Origin: Aureimonas sp. ME7
GTDB lineage: Bacteria > Pseudomonadota > Alphaproteobacteria > Rhizobiales > Rhizobiaceae
Reading direction: 5' to 3'
Assembly (NCBI RefSeq): GCF_903970965.1
Contig: NZ_CAJCKW010000003.1
Coordinates: forward strand, 310,001 to 374,000
Length of the DNA: 64,000 bases
A program made the translations under genes and the position numbers. The notes below the pieces were generated by a model that was not told the origin of the DNA, did not search any database, and saw only the letters and a program-made list of their open reading frames with translations. This document shows, in pieces, positions 8,736 through 16,716 of the stretch (position 1 is the first letter of the stretch; each line of letters opens with the position of its first letter).

Positions 8736-9932
8736 TCAGACCGCCGCCAGCGCCCGTTCAACGTCGTCCACGAGGTCGGCTGCGTCCTCGATCCCGGCCG
8801 ACAGGCGCAGGAGCCCGGGGCCGATGCCGAGCTCGGCGCGCGCATCCTCCGCGAGGTTCTTGTGCGTGGTCGTGGCGGGATGGGTGATCAGGCTCTTCGC
8901 GTCGCCGAGATTGTTGGAGATCTTGACGATCTCCAGCGCGTTGGAGAAGCGGAACGCCGCTTCCTTGCCGCCGGTCAGCTCGAAGGCGAGGAGTGTCGAG
9001 CCGCCCTTCATCTGCCGCTGGATGATCTCGGCATCGGGGTGATCCGTTCGGCCCGGATAGATCACGCGCCCGACCTTGGGCGAGGCGGCGAGCGCATCGG
9101 CCAGCCGCGCGGCGTTGGCGGTCTGCTGCGCGACGCGAAGCGGCAGGGTTTCGAGGCCCTTCAGAAGCGTCCAGGCGTTGAACGGCGAGAGCGAAGGGCC
9201 GGTGTGGCGGAAGAAATCCTGCAGCTCCTCCGCGATCCAGGCCTCCGTGGACAGGATGACACCGCCCAGGCACCGGCCCTGGCCGTCGATATGCTTGGTC
9301 GCCGAATACACGACGACGTCCGCCCCGAGCTCGAGCGGCTTCTGCTGCATGGGCGTGGCGAAGACATTGTCGACGATGAGCTTGGCGCCGGCCTCGTGGG
9401 CGATCTCGGCGACCGCCGCGATGTCGATCACCTCCAGCGTCGGGTTGGTCGGGCTTTCCAGGAAGAACAGCTTGGTTTCCGCCCGCACCGCCGCCTTCCA
9501 CTGCGCGAGGTCGCGCCCGTCGACCAGCGTGCAGGCGACGCCGGCGCGCCCGAGCACGGTCTCGATGATGTAGCGGCAGGAGCCGAACAGCGCGCGCGCG
9601 GCAACCACGTGGTCGCCGGCCTTGACCGAACATTGGAGCGCCGCCGAAACGGCGGCCATGCCCGACGCCGTCGCGCGCGCGTCCTCCGCCCCTTCCAGCG
9701 CCATCATCCGCTCTTCGAACATGCGGGTCGTCGGGTTGGCGTAGCGCGAGTAGACGAAGCCCGGCTCGTCGCCCTTGAAGCGCGCTTCGGCGGCCTCGGC
9801 GCTGGGGTAGACGAAGCCCTGCGTCAGGAACAGCGCCTCGGAGGTTTCGCCGAAGCTTGAGCGAACCGTCCCGCCATGCACCATCTCCGTGGCGGGTCGC
9901 AGGCGTTTCGCGGTGTCGTTCTTCTTCAGCAT
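8736..9932 (-). CDS. metZ: O-succinylhomoserine sulfhydrylase
   Basis: A 398-residue PLP-dependent Cys/Met metabolism enzyme. The ATG at 9932 is preceded by GGAG. The cofactor lysine is Lys213 in YSATKHIDGQGR. Other family motifs are YSRYANPTTR, ASGMAAVSAAL and FLESPTNPTLEVIDI. It converts O-succinylhomoserine plus sulfide to homocysteine, the direct-sulfhydrylation step of methionine synthesis. The upstream leader carries a SAM-II riboswitch (10002-10057), so expression should fall when S-adenosylmethionine is plentiful. Cystathionine gamma-synthase is the alternative call, but riboswitch and gene context favour MetZ. Confidence 0.93.
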   Translation of the reverse strand: MLKKNDTAKRLRPATEMVHGGTVRSSFGETSEALFLTQGFVYPSAEAAEARFKGDEPGFVYSRYANPTTRMFEERMMALEGAEDARATASGMAAVSAALQCSVKAGDHVVAARALFGSCRYIIETVLGRAGVACTLVDGRDLAQWKAAVRAETKLFFLESPTNPTLEVIDIAAVAEIAHEAGAKLIVDNVFATPMQQKPLELGADVVVYSATKHIDGQGRCLGGVILSTEAWIAEELQDFFRHTGPSLSPFNAWTLLKGLETLPLRVAQQTANAARLADALAASPKVGRVIYPGRTDHPDAEIIQRQMKGGSTLLAFELTGGKEAAFRFSNALEIVKISNNLGDAKSLITHPATTTHKNLAEDARAELGIGPGLLRLSAGIEDAADLVDDVERALAAV

Positions 9933-10001
9933 GGCGCGTCTCCGGGGCCGCTTGGCGTGATCGACGAAACCAAGGAAAGCCGCTCGGATGATCAGCGAAA
10001 C

Positions 10002-10057
10002 GGCCTTTAGCAACTTGGTTTAACGTGGCTGCAAGCCGGCCGGCAAATCACCACGAT
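10002..10057 (-). promoter_or_regulatory. SAM-II riboswitch (metA motif) in metZ leader
   Basis: Read on the minus strand, CGTGG (10055-10051) is followed by TGATTTG, and pairs with CCACG farther on to form P1. The conserved TTGCAGCCACGTTAAAC and GCTAAAGG elements follow. GCTTG upstream can pair with CAAGT downstream to give the H-type pseudoknot that encloses S-adenosylmethionine. The motif ends about 70 nt before the metZ start. SAM-II is known from alphaproteobacterial met genes, where ligand binding masks translation initiation. Confidence 0.93.
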
Positions 10058-10152
10058 CGATCGAAGCCTTAGTCCCGCGCGCGCGGGAAATCAATCGGCT
10101 TCTCCCTCGTGCTAAACGCTCCCTTAAGCACCTTCGCCCTAAGGACTGGAGC

Positions 10153-11235
10153 ATGACCGGCGGCATCCTTCCCGATCGCGACATCGCGCGTCTCCATGCG
10201 AGCGGACACATCCTGTCCGAGCGGGCGTTCGACGCCGATCAGATCCAGCCCGCCAGCCTCGATCTTCGGCTCGGTGCCAAGGCTTTTCGCGTTCGCGCCA
10301 GCTTCCTGCCCGGGCGGGGACGGTCGGTGGCCTCCAAGCTCGACTACCTGTCGATGCACGAGATCGACCTCGGCGGCGGCGCCGTTCTGGAAACCGGCTG
10401 CGTCTACGTGGTGCCGCTGCTCGAAGCCCTGGCACTGCCGGAAGGCACCCGTGCCGCTACGAACCCGAAAAGCTCCACCGGGCGCCTCGACATCTTCACC
10501 CGCGTTCTCACCGACGGGGCGCAGGAGTTCGACAAGGTGCCGGCGGGCTACCGGGGGCCGCTGTTTCTCGAGATCAGCCCGCGCACCTTCCCGATCGTGG
10601 TGCGGCCCGGCTCGCGCCTGACGCAGATCCGCTTCCGCACGGGCGACGCGGCCCTCAGCGAGGGCGAGCTTTCCGCGCTCCACGGCGAAGAAAAGCTGAC
10701 GAGCGCCGCCGACGCCAACATTTCCGGCAACGGCATCGCCCTGTCGATCGATCTCGCGGGCGACGAGACCGGACTCGTCGGCTATCGCGGCAAGCGCCAC
10801 ACCGGCGTCGTCGACGTCGACGCGCGCGGGGCGCAAGAGGTGTTGGACTTCTGGGAGCCGATCCGGCGAGGGGCGAGGGGCGACCTCGTTCTCGACCCGG
10901 ACGAATTCTACATCCTCGTGTCCAAGGAGGCGGTCCACGTTCCGCCCGCCTATGCGGCGGAGATGACGCCGTTCGACCCGCTGGTCGGCGAGTTCCGGGT
11001 GCATTACGCCGGTTTCTTCGACCCCGGCTTCGGGCATTCAGGCGCCGGCGGCACGGGGTCGCGCGCGGTTCTGGAAGTGCGCAGCCACGACGTCCCCTTC
11101 ATCTTGGAGGACGGCCAGATCGTCGGGCGTCTCGTCTACGAGCGCATGTCGGCGCTGCCCGACCGGCTCTACGGGCGCGAACTCCAATCGAACTACCAGG
11201 CGCAGGGCCTGAAACTCTCCAAGCATTTCCGCTGA
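10153..11235 (+). CDS. dcd: dCTP deaminase, long double-domain form
   Basis: A 360-residue 2'-deoxycytidine 5'-triphosphate deaminase of the long alphaproteobacterial type, about twice the length of E. coli Dcd because the dUTPase-like fold is repeated. First-half motifs: QIQPASLDLRLG, NPKSSTGRLDIFTR, GYRGPLFLEI and RPGSRLTQIRF. Second-half motifs: FDPGFGHSG, SRAVLEVRSHDVPFILEDGQ and VGRLVYERM. It makes dUTP from dCTP, supplying thymidylate synthesis. It is divergent from metZ with the SAM-II leader between them. Confidence 0.93.
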   Translation: MTGGILPDRDIARLHASGHILSERAFDADQIQPASLDLRLGAKAFRVRASFLPGRGRSVASKLDYLSMHEIDLGGGAVLETGCVYVVPLLEALALPEGTRAATNPKSSTGRLDIFTRVLTDGAQEFDKVPAGYRGPLFLEISPRTFPIVVRPGSRLTQIRFRTGDAALSEGELSALHGEEKLTSAADANISGNGIALSIDLAGDETGLVGYRGKRHTGVVDVDARGAQEVLDFWEPIRRGARGDLVLDPDEFYILVSKEAVHVPPAYAAEMTPFDPLVGEFRVHYAGFFDPGFGHSGAGGTGSRAVLEVRSHDVPFILEDGQIVGRLVYERMSALPDRLYGRELQSNYQAQGLKLSKHFR

Positions 11236-11293
11236 AATCCGCCCCGCGCCGGCTTGACGGGGCGAGGCCTTGCGGGCAGTGTCCCGTCCGAGC

Positions 11294-11368
11294 GCGGGCG
11301 TAGTTCAGCGGTAGAACGCCAGCTTCCCAAGCTGGATGTCGTGGGTTCGATCCCCATCGCCCGCTCCA
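11294..11368 (+). tRNA. tRNA-Gly (anticodon CCC)
   Basis: A full cloverleaf: acceptor GCGGGCG pairs with CGCCCGC, D-arm with AGCGGTAGAAC, anticodon stem CCAGC/GCTGG around the loop TTCCCAA (anticodon CCC), T-arm with GGTTCGATC, and an encoded CCA end. It reads GGG glycine codons. No attachment-site duplication or integrase is seen beside it. Confidence 0.97.
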
Positions 11369-11487
11369 ATCCCATTCTCGATCACCTTGCCATCCGCCTC
11401 GCCGAACGCTTGCGTGTTTGAGGTTCGTCTTGCGCGTGTGTTAACTCGGTGAGACCGGCCGGACGAACGGGCGAATCGGAGGGTGGC

Positions 11488-11589
11488 ATGGGTCTGCGCA
11501 TCGTCGGAGCCATCGTGGTGGCGGTCGTGATCGTCATCGGCGTTCAGACCATCTACAAATGGGTGAGGGAGAAGAACCTTGATCGGTAG
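11488..11589 (+). CDS. 33-residue membrane peptide upstream of prohibitin-like gene
   Basis: An ATG preceded by a near-ideal GGAGG opens a 33-codon frame: one hydrophobic helix (IVGAIVVAVVIVIGV) followed by a short charged tail (YKWVREKNLDR). Its stop overlaps the next gene by 11 bases, and the next gene's ribosome site (GGGAG) lies inside it, so the two are likely translationally coupled. It is probably a one-pass membrane partner of the SPFH protein. I do not know a named family for it. Confidence 0.65.
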   Translation: MGLRIVGAIVVAVVIVIGVQTIYKWVREKNLDR

Positions 11590-12424
11590 GATCGCCTTCG
11601 GCGTCGGCGCCGCGTTTCTGGTGCTGGCCCTCTTCGGCTCGTTCTATACGGTGGATGAGGGCGAGCGCGCGGTGGTGCTCTACAACGGGCGCGTCAGCGA
11701 GGTCGCCGAGCCTGGGCTCCACTTCAAGAAGCCGCTTCTGGAAGAAACCGTCCCCATCTCGATCCGGCAGGAGAACTACCGCTTCGAGAACGTCTCGGCC
11801 TACAGCCAGGACCAGCAGATCGGAACGCTGGTGCTTTCGGTCAACGTCCAGCCGATCGCGGGCGAGGTGGCGCGCATCTACAGCGAGTTCGGCTCCGTCG
11901 AGGCCATGGTCAACCGGGTCCTGGCGCCGCGCGTCAACGAGGAGGTGAAGACGATCTTCGGCGGCTTCACGGCCGCCTCGGCCATTCGCGATCGCGGCAA
12001 GCTGAACGCCGACATCGAGGCGGCGATCCGCGCCAACATCGAGGGCGCGCCGTTCCAGCTCGTGTCGTTCCAGTTGGAGAACATCGACTGGTCCGACAGC
12101 TACGAACAGGCGGTGGAAGCGCGCGCGACGGCCGAAGCGGGCGTTGCGACCCAGCGCCAGACGCTGGAGCGCGAGAAGGTCCAGGCCGAGATCGCGGTGA
12201 CGCAGGCCAAGGCGCGGGCGGACTCGTCGGTGGCCGAAGCCAAGGCGCGGGCCGAGGCGACACGGCTGGCCGGCGAAGCGGAAGCGGCCGCCATCCGCGC
12301 CCGCGCCGCGGCGCTCGCCGACAATCCCAACCTCATCGAACTGACCAAGGCGGAGCGCTGGAACGGCGTTCTGCCGACGACGATGGTGCCGGGAACGGCT
12401 GCGCCCTTCCTCAACCTGCGTTGA
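11579..12424 (+). CDS. SPFH / prohibitin-like band 7 protein
   Basis: A 281-residue protein starting at TTG with GGGAG upstream. An N-terminal membrane helix (IAFGVGAAFLVLALFGSF) is followed by an SPFH domain (VDEGERAVVLYNGRV, EPGLHFKKPLLE) and a long Ala/Glu/Arg coiled coil (residues about 180-245), then a Pro-rich end. This is the prohibitin subtype: membrane-anchored oligomers that scaffold lipid domains and can modulate FtsH-type proteases. It follows the 33-residue membrane peptide in a two-gene unit. Confidence 0.88.
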   Translation: MIGRIAFGVGAAFLVLALFGSFYTVDEGERAVVLYNGRVSEVAEPGLHFKKPLLEETVPISIRQENYRFENVSAYSQDQQIGTLVLSVNVQPIAGEVARIYSEFGSVEAMVNRVLAPRVNEEVKTIFGGFTAASAIRDRGKLNADIEAAIRANIEGAPFQLVSFQLENIDWSDSYEQAVEARATAEAGVATQRQTLEREKVQAEIAVTQAKARADSSVAEAKARAEATRLAGEAEAAAIRARAAALADNPNLIELTKAERWNGVLPTTMVPGTAAPFLNLR

Positions 12425-12472
12425 CGCTCACGAGATTCGTCTCGTGCGGCGGTCCGATGCGCGGCCGGCCGT

Positions 12473-12679
12473 TCATTCCTGTGCGGGCGCTGCAGGAACC
12501 GGGGTCGGCGTCACCTCCCGAATGCGCTCCTGCGCGCCCTGGATCCGCTCGACCTCGCGCGCGCTTCGCCCGTCTCGCGCATCGTTGACGAAGAGAATAG
12601 CAAGCACCACCGCGACCCCGATGCACAGGCCCAGCAGCACGTAGCGGGTCGTCTTCTTGGCAGCTGTCTTGGCTCTCAT
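12473..12679 (-). CDS. Small single-pass membrane protein (68 aa)
   Basis: A 68-residue protein. ATG at 12679 is preceded by AAGGGA. A basic N-terminus (MRAKTAAKKTTR) leads into one helix (YVLLGLCIGVAVVLAILFV), then a charged and Pro/Ala-rich tail ending in PAPAQE. The topology is probably N-in. It is convergent with the prohibitin-like gene. Function not recognised. Confidence 0.7.
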   Translation of the reverse strand: MRAKTAAKKTTRYVLLGLCIGVAVVLAILFVNDARDGRSAREVERIQGAQERIREVTPTPVPAAPAQE

Positions 12680-13006
12680 CGTCCCTTGTCCGTGCCGTCT
12701 CCGATGCAAAGGCGAAGGCGGAGCCCGGCAATCGGTTCCATGACCGATGGTTGTCCAGCCGGTGCTCATAGTCGGACGCTGCCGCAGGGGCCGACGTAGC
12801 GAATGATGATGAACAGATCGACGGTGGGGGTGCTGACCTCAAGGGTGCATTGGATGCCTTAGCCTTTCCCATCGGACCGAGAAGTCCAGGACCGAGGAGG
12901 GCAACGCAACCACACCGCCTGGGCGGCGCGATCGAAAGTCTATCGCGCCGATATCCCCGTCCGTTCGGGCATGACGATCATGGGAGCCTTCGAGAAGGAG
13001 ATGCCC
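12680..13006. other. Intergenic region before spike-base gene
   Basis: About 330 bases between divergent small genes. A perfect hairpin with GGCGCGAT (12925-12932) and ATCGCGCC (12942-12949) around a 9-nt loop lies about 60 bases before the next gene. It has no T-tract, so it is not an obvious terminator. Otherwise I see nothing I can name. Confidence 0.4.
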
Positions 13007-13279
13007 ATGCCCGCCCGCGATACCTACCTTTCCACCGCCACATCCATGGCCGGCCCCGCCAACAGGCTGTTCGCGGTCACGCCGGACGACGGCGCGGATC
13101 TCCCGTTCGTCACCACCGGACTCTATGTCGGAGGTGGCGGCGACCTCGCGGTGAAGGATCGCGAGAGCGATGCCACCGTGGTGTTTCGCAACCTGGGGAG
13201 CGGGGCGGGCTTGCCGATCCGCGTGGCGCGCGTTCTGGCGACCGGCACCACGGCCACCGACATCGTCGGGCTCGCCTGA
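13007..13279 (+). CDS. Spike base protein of the RCAP_rcc01079 (gene transfer agent) family
   Basis: A 90-residue protein starting at the ATG six bases after AAGGAG. The pattern LYVGGGGDLAVKD, VVFRNLGSG, LPIRVARVLATGTTATDIVGL matches small spike-base proteins found in Rhodobacter gene transfer agent head spikes and in related phages. Here it stands alone: no capsid, portal, tail or lysis genes are within 50 kb on either side inside the window. It may be a detached GTA gene, a phage remnant or a repurposed small beta-structured protein. The family recognition is from recalled motifs. Confidence 0.72.
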   Translation: MPARDTYLSTATSMAGPANRLFAVTPDDGADLPFVTTGLYVGGGGDLAVKDRESDATVVFRNLGSGAGLPIRVARVLATGTTATDIVGLA

Positions 13280-13351
13280 GCGCCCCGCGCCGCAGGGGAA
13301 TCGACGTTTCGCGAAAGGCGCCTATTTCCCCTTCCGTTGCGGGAGGTTGCG

Positions 13352-13834
13352 ATGAAGCGCTTCATGATCTTGGCCGCCACGCTGCTCGGCTTGTCGGGCT
13401 GCGTGTCGGATTATCCGGGCTACGATCCCTATTATGGGCCGGACGTCTACGCGCCGCGTCCCGTCGTGGTCTACGAGGACCGGTATCGGCCGCGGCCGAT
13501 CTACCGGGACTACTACCGCGATCGGCCCTACTACCGGGACCGCGCCTATCGCGACCGTCCGTATCGCCCCGGCCCGGACCGGCGCTTGCGCGACTACGAC
13601 CGTCCGCGCGATCGGCCTTATGACGGGCCGCGCCCGGTGCGTGGGCCGGATCGCTACGACCGTCCGGCGCCGCCGCCGCCGGTGGTTCGGGCCGATCGCG
13701 GCATCAGAACCGGGCAGCAGCCCGGCATCGACGCAGGCCGCGCCTTCGGCGGACGGGCGGTGGCGGCTCCCCCGCAACGCGGTCCCCGGCCCTATATCCC
13801 GCCGCGCCCGGCAGGGGCGGCGGACGGGACCTGA
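13352..13834 (+). CDS. Tyr/Arg/Asp/Pro-rich lipoprotein (160 aa)
   Basis: ATG at 13352 follows GGGAGG. A lipoprotein signal peptide (MKRFMILAATLLGLSGC) places Cys17 as the lipidated residue. The mature part is low complexity: repeated YRDR/YRDRP units (about residues 50-80), then DRPYDGPRP-like and RPAPPPPVV stretches. It has no recognised catalytic domain and is likely an extended periplasmic or outer-membrane-tethered envelope protein. Function unknown. Confidence 0.75.
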   Translation: MKRFMILAATLLGLSGCVSDYPGYDPYYGPDVYAPRPVVVYEDRYRPRPIYRDYYRDRPYYRDRAYRDRPYRPGPDRRLRDYDRPRDRPYDGPRPVRGPDRYDRPAPPPPVVRADRGIRTGQQPGIDAGRAFGGRAVAAPPQRGPRPYIPPRPAGAADGT

Positions 13835-13859
13835 CCGCGCACGCGAGCGTAGCCGGGCG

Positions 13860-15005
13860 CTAATCGGCGTCCGGCTCGAAACCCAGCCCGGCATCCGCGG
13901 GCGGCTGCTCGGTGAAGCCTTCGAGCCCGCCGTGCTGCTGCATGTCGCGCTCGATCTCGAGCGGGGAAACGGCATAGGCGGTCAGAAGCTCGGCCAGCGA
14001 GCGCAGGGCGTGGACATGGATGCGCTCCCAGCCGTGCGAGGCATCGACCCCGAAGGTCACGAGCGCGGTTCGCACGTCGTGCCCGGCTTCGACGGCGGAA
14101 GCGGAGTCGGAGCGGTAGTAGCGGAAGACGTCCTTCTGGAAGCGGATGTCCTCATCGCGGCAGAGGCGCACGAGCTTCTTGGTCAGATGGTAGTCGAACG
14201 GGCCGGTCTGGTCGGCCATGGCGACGGTGACGCCGAACTCGGACGAGTTCTGGCCCGGCGCCGAGGTTCCGTTGTCCACCGCCACCATGGAGGCGACGTC
14301 GGCGGTCAGGATGGAGGCGGCACCGACGCCGACTTCTTCCGCGATGGTAAAAAGCCAGTGCGTGTCCACCGGGGTCGCCGACTTCTCCCGCTCCAGCGCC
14401 TCGATCGAAGCCAGCATCACCGCGACGCCCGCCTTGTTGTCGAGATGGCGCGAGACGATGAAGCCGCTGTCGGTGAATTCCGGCTGCGGGTCGATCGCCA
14501 CCGTATCGCCGACGTCGATACCGAGCTTCAGCGTTTCGTCCTTGGAGCGCGTGTGGGCGTCGATGCGTAGCTCCACATAGGGCCAGCCGACGGGTAGCGT
14601 GTCGACTTCCTCGTTGAACGTGTGGCCGGAGGCTTTCAGCGGCAGGATCGTGCCCCGAAAGGACGCGTCTTCGGAGAGAATGGTCGCCCGCGCGCCTTCC
14701 GCAAAGCGCGCCGACCAGGTGCCGATCGGCACGAGTTCGAGGCGCCCGTTCTCCTTCACCGACTTCACCTGCGCGCCGAGCGTATCGACATGGCTGACGA
14801 TGGCGCGCGCGGCGGCGCGTCGGCTGCCCTGGCGCAGTGCGCGGATCGCGCCGCGCCGCGTCAGCTCCACGGTCAGGCCTAAGCGCTGCAACTCCTCGCT
14901 GACATGGCGGACCACCGAATCCGTGTAGCCTGTCGGGCTCGGGATGTGGAGGAGCGCCTGAAGCTGGGCGACGAGATAGTCGGTGTCGATGGAATGGCGG
15001 GCCAT
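13860..15005 (-). CDS. NAGGN-system M42-family peptidase
   Basis: A 381-residue M42 (glutamyl aminopeptidase / endoglucanase-like) metallopeptidase, last in the NAGGN operon. Visible motifs: LLHIPSPTGYTD, IVSHVDTLGAQV (metal His and Asp), HLDNKAGVAVML (bridging Asp), FTIAEEVGVGA (catalytic and metal Glu), SDSASAVEAGHD and THGWE-like SHGWERIHV. Proteins of this subgroup are found with the NAGGN synthesis genes and are thought to hydrolyse or trim the dipeptide osmolyte. It starts 13 bases after the upstream stop. Confidence 0.9.
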   Translation of the reverse strand: MARHSIDTDYLVAQLQALLHIPSPTGYTDSVVRHVSEELQRLGLTVELTRRGAIRALRQGSRRAAARAIVSHVDTLGAQVKSVKENGRLELVPIGTWSARFAEGARATILSEDASFRGTILPLKASGHTFNEEVDTLPVGWPYVELRIDAHTRSKDETLKLGIDVGDTVAIDPQPEFTDSGFIVSRHLDNKAGVAVMLASIEALEREKSATPVDTHWLFTIAEEVGVGAASILTADVASMVAVDNGTSAPGQNSSEFGVTVAMADQTGPFDYHLTKKLVRLCRDEDIRFQKDVFRYYRSDSASAVEAGHDVRTALVTFGVDASHGWERIHVHALRSLAELLTAYAVSPLEIERDMQQHGGLEGFTEQPPADAGLGFEPDAD

Positions 15006-15018
15006 GAATGTGTGGTCG

Positions 15019-16716
15019 TCAGCCGGAAATGCGGCGCTTGGCGCGAAGGGTGCGCACGGACGCAGGGATGGACAGCGGGAACAGGAGATCGACGAAGCGC
15101 TCGGCGGTCGGCTGCGGCTCGTGGTTGGCTAGCCCCGGCCGCTCGTTGGCTTCGATGAACACGTAGTCCGCTTCGCGTGCGTCGCGCACCATGAAGTCGA
15201 TGCCGCAGACGGGAATGTCGATCGCGCGCGCCGCCGCCACAGCCGCTTCCACGAGGCGGGGATGTACGATGTCGGTGACGTCGTGGATCGTGCCGCCGGT
15301 GTGGAGGTTGGCGGTGCGGCGCACCGTGACGCTTTCTCCCTCCGGCACGACATCGTCCCACCCGAAGCCGGCTGCGCGGAGCGTGCGCTCGGTCTCGCCG
15401 TCCAGCGGCACCTGAGACTCGCCGCCCGTGGCCGCCGCGCGGCGCCGCGACAGGCGCTCGATCAGTTCGCGCGCGGTGGAGCGCCCGTCGCCGGTGACGC
15501 AGGGCGGGCGGCGGATCGCGGCGGCGACCAGCCGGAAGTCGATGACGACGAGGCGCAGATCCTCGCCGGTGAAGCAGGATTCGATCAGCACGCGCTCGCA
15601 TTCGCGCCGTGCCGTCTCGATCGCGGTGCGCGCGGCTTCCATCGTGTCGATGCCGACCGCGATGCCGCGCCCCTGCTCGCCGCGCGCCGGCTTCACCACG
15701 ACGGAGCCGTGGCGCGCGATGAAGGCCTCGATCTCGGCCTCGCTTCGATCGGCCCCGATCTGCTCGGGAACGGCGACACCGGCTTCCTCGACCAGGCGGC
15801 GCGTCACGCTCTTGTCGTCGCAGATCGACAGGGCCACGGCGGAGGTGAGTTCCGACAGGCTTTCGCGGCAACGCAGCGATCGACCGCCATAGGTCAGGCG
15901 GAAGAAACCACCCTTCGCATCGAGGATCTCGGCGTGGATGCCGCGCCGGCGCGCTTCGTCGATGATGATGCGCGCATAGGGGTTGAGCGCTTCCTCGGCG
16001 GAGGCGCTGCCGGTGAACAGGCGCTCGTTGATCGGGTTGCGCCGCTTCACCGCGAAGAAGGGCACGCGCTCGAAGCCTAGCCGCTCGTAGAGCGAGATGG
16101 CCGGGTCGTTGTCGTGCATCACCGACAGGTCCATCGTCAGTCGGCCGGCGTCGCGGTACCGCTCGGCCAAGCCGCGCACCAGCGCCTCGCCGATCCCCGG
16201 CGGCGCGGCCTGCGGGTCGATCGCGAGGCACCAGAGCGAGGAGCCGCCATCCGCATCGGCGAAGGCCGCGACGTGGTCGATGCCGGTGACGGTGCCGAGA
16301 ATCGCGCCGCTCGCCTCGTCCTCGGCCACGAGATAGGTCAGCACCTCGTCGCCCCGGTGGCGAAAGAAGAAGTCCGGGTTCACCGGCACCATGTTGCGCG
16401 AACGGTAGATGCGGTTGACGGCGGACGCATCCTCGGCCGTTTCGAGCGCGCGAATGCGAAAGCCGTAGGGCGCCCGCTCGGCCGGCGGTAGCGAGGCGAG
16501 ATCGAGCCGGTAGGTGTGCGAGGGGTCGAGAAAGAGATCCTGCGGCGCCTGCGCCAGGAGGACATGCGGGTCGCAGACGTGGAAGGCGATGTCGCGCCGG
16601 TCCGGGCCCTCCTCTTCCAGCGAGCGGGCGAGCGTTCCGGCATCGGCGAAGGTTTCGGCGAACACGAGGCGGCCCCAGCCGCAGTCGACGATCGCGTCGG
16701 AGGTGGTCGGGGTCAT
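15019..16716 (-). CDS. ngg: N-acetylglutaminylglutamine synthetase (GNAT / ATP-grasp fusion)
   Basis: A 565-residue fusion. The N-terminal half is a GNAT acetyltransferase (YLVAEDEASGAILGTVTGID, then GIGEALVRGLAERYRDAG). The C-terminal half is an ATP-grasp ligase (VVVKPARGEQGRGIAVGI, then VCGIDFMVRD and VFIEANERPGL). Together they make N-acetylglutaminylglutamine from glutamine, the first step of NAGGN osmolyte synthesis. The ATG at 16716 overlaps the asnO stop as ATGA, giving tight coupling. Confidence 0.93.
   Translation of the reverse strand: MTPTTSDAIVDCGWGRLVFAETFADAGTLARSLEEEGPDRRDIAFHVCDPHVLLAQAPQDLFLDPSHTYRLDLASLPPAERAPYGFRIRALETAEDASAVNRIYRSRNMVPVNPDFFFRHRGDEVLTYLVAEDEASGAILGTVTGIDHVAAFADADGGSSLWCLAIDPQAAPPGIGEALVRGLAERYRDAGRLTMDLSVMHDNDPAISLYERLGFERVPFFAVKRRNPINERLFTGSASAEEALNPYARIIIDEARRRGIHAEILDAKGGFFRLTYGGRSLRCRESLSELTSAVALSICDDKSVTRRLVEEAGVAVPEQIGADRSEAEIEAFIARHGSVVVKPARGEQGRGIAVGIDTMEAARTAIETARRECERVLIESCFTGEDLRLVVIDFRLVAAAIRRPPCVTGDGRSTARELIERLSRRRAAATGGESQVPLDGETERTLRAAGFGWDDVVPEGESVTVRRTANLHTGGTIHDVTDIVHPRLVEAAVAAARAIDIPVCGIDFMVRDAREADYVFIEANERPGLANHEPQPTAERFVDLLFPLSIPASVRTLRAKRRISG

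Noticed and set aside
11294-11368. tRNA-Gly as an integration site
   Set aside because: No integrase, no repeated tRNA 3' end and no change of composition was seen downstream.
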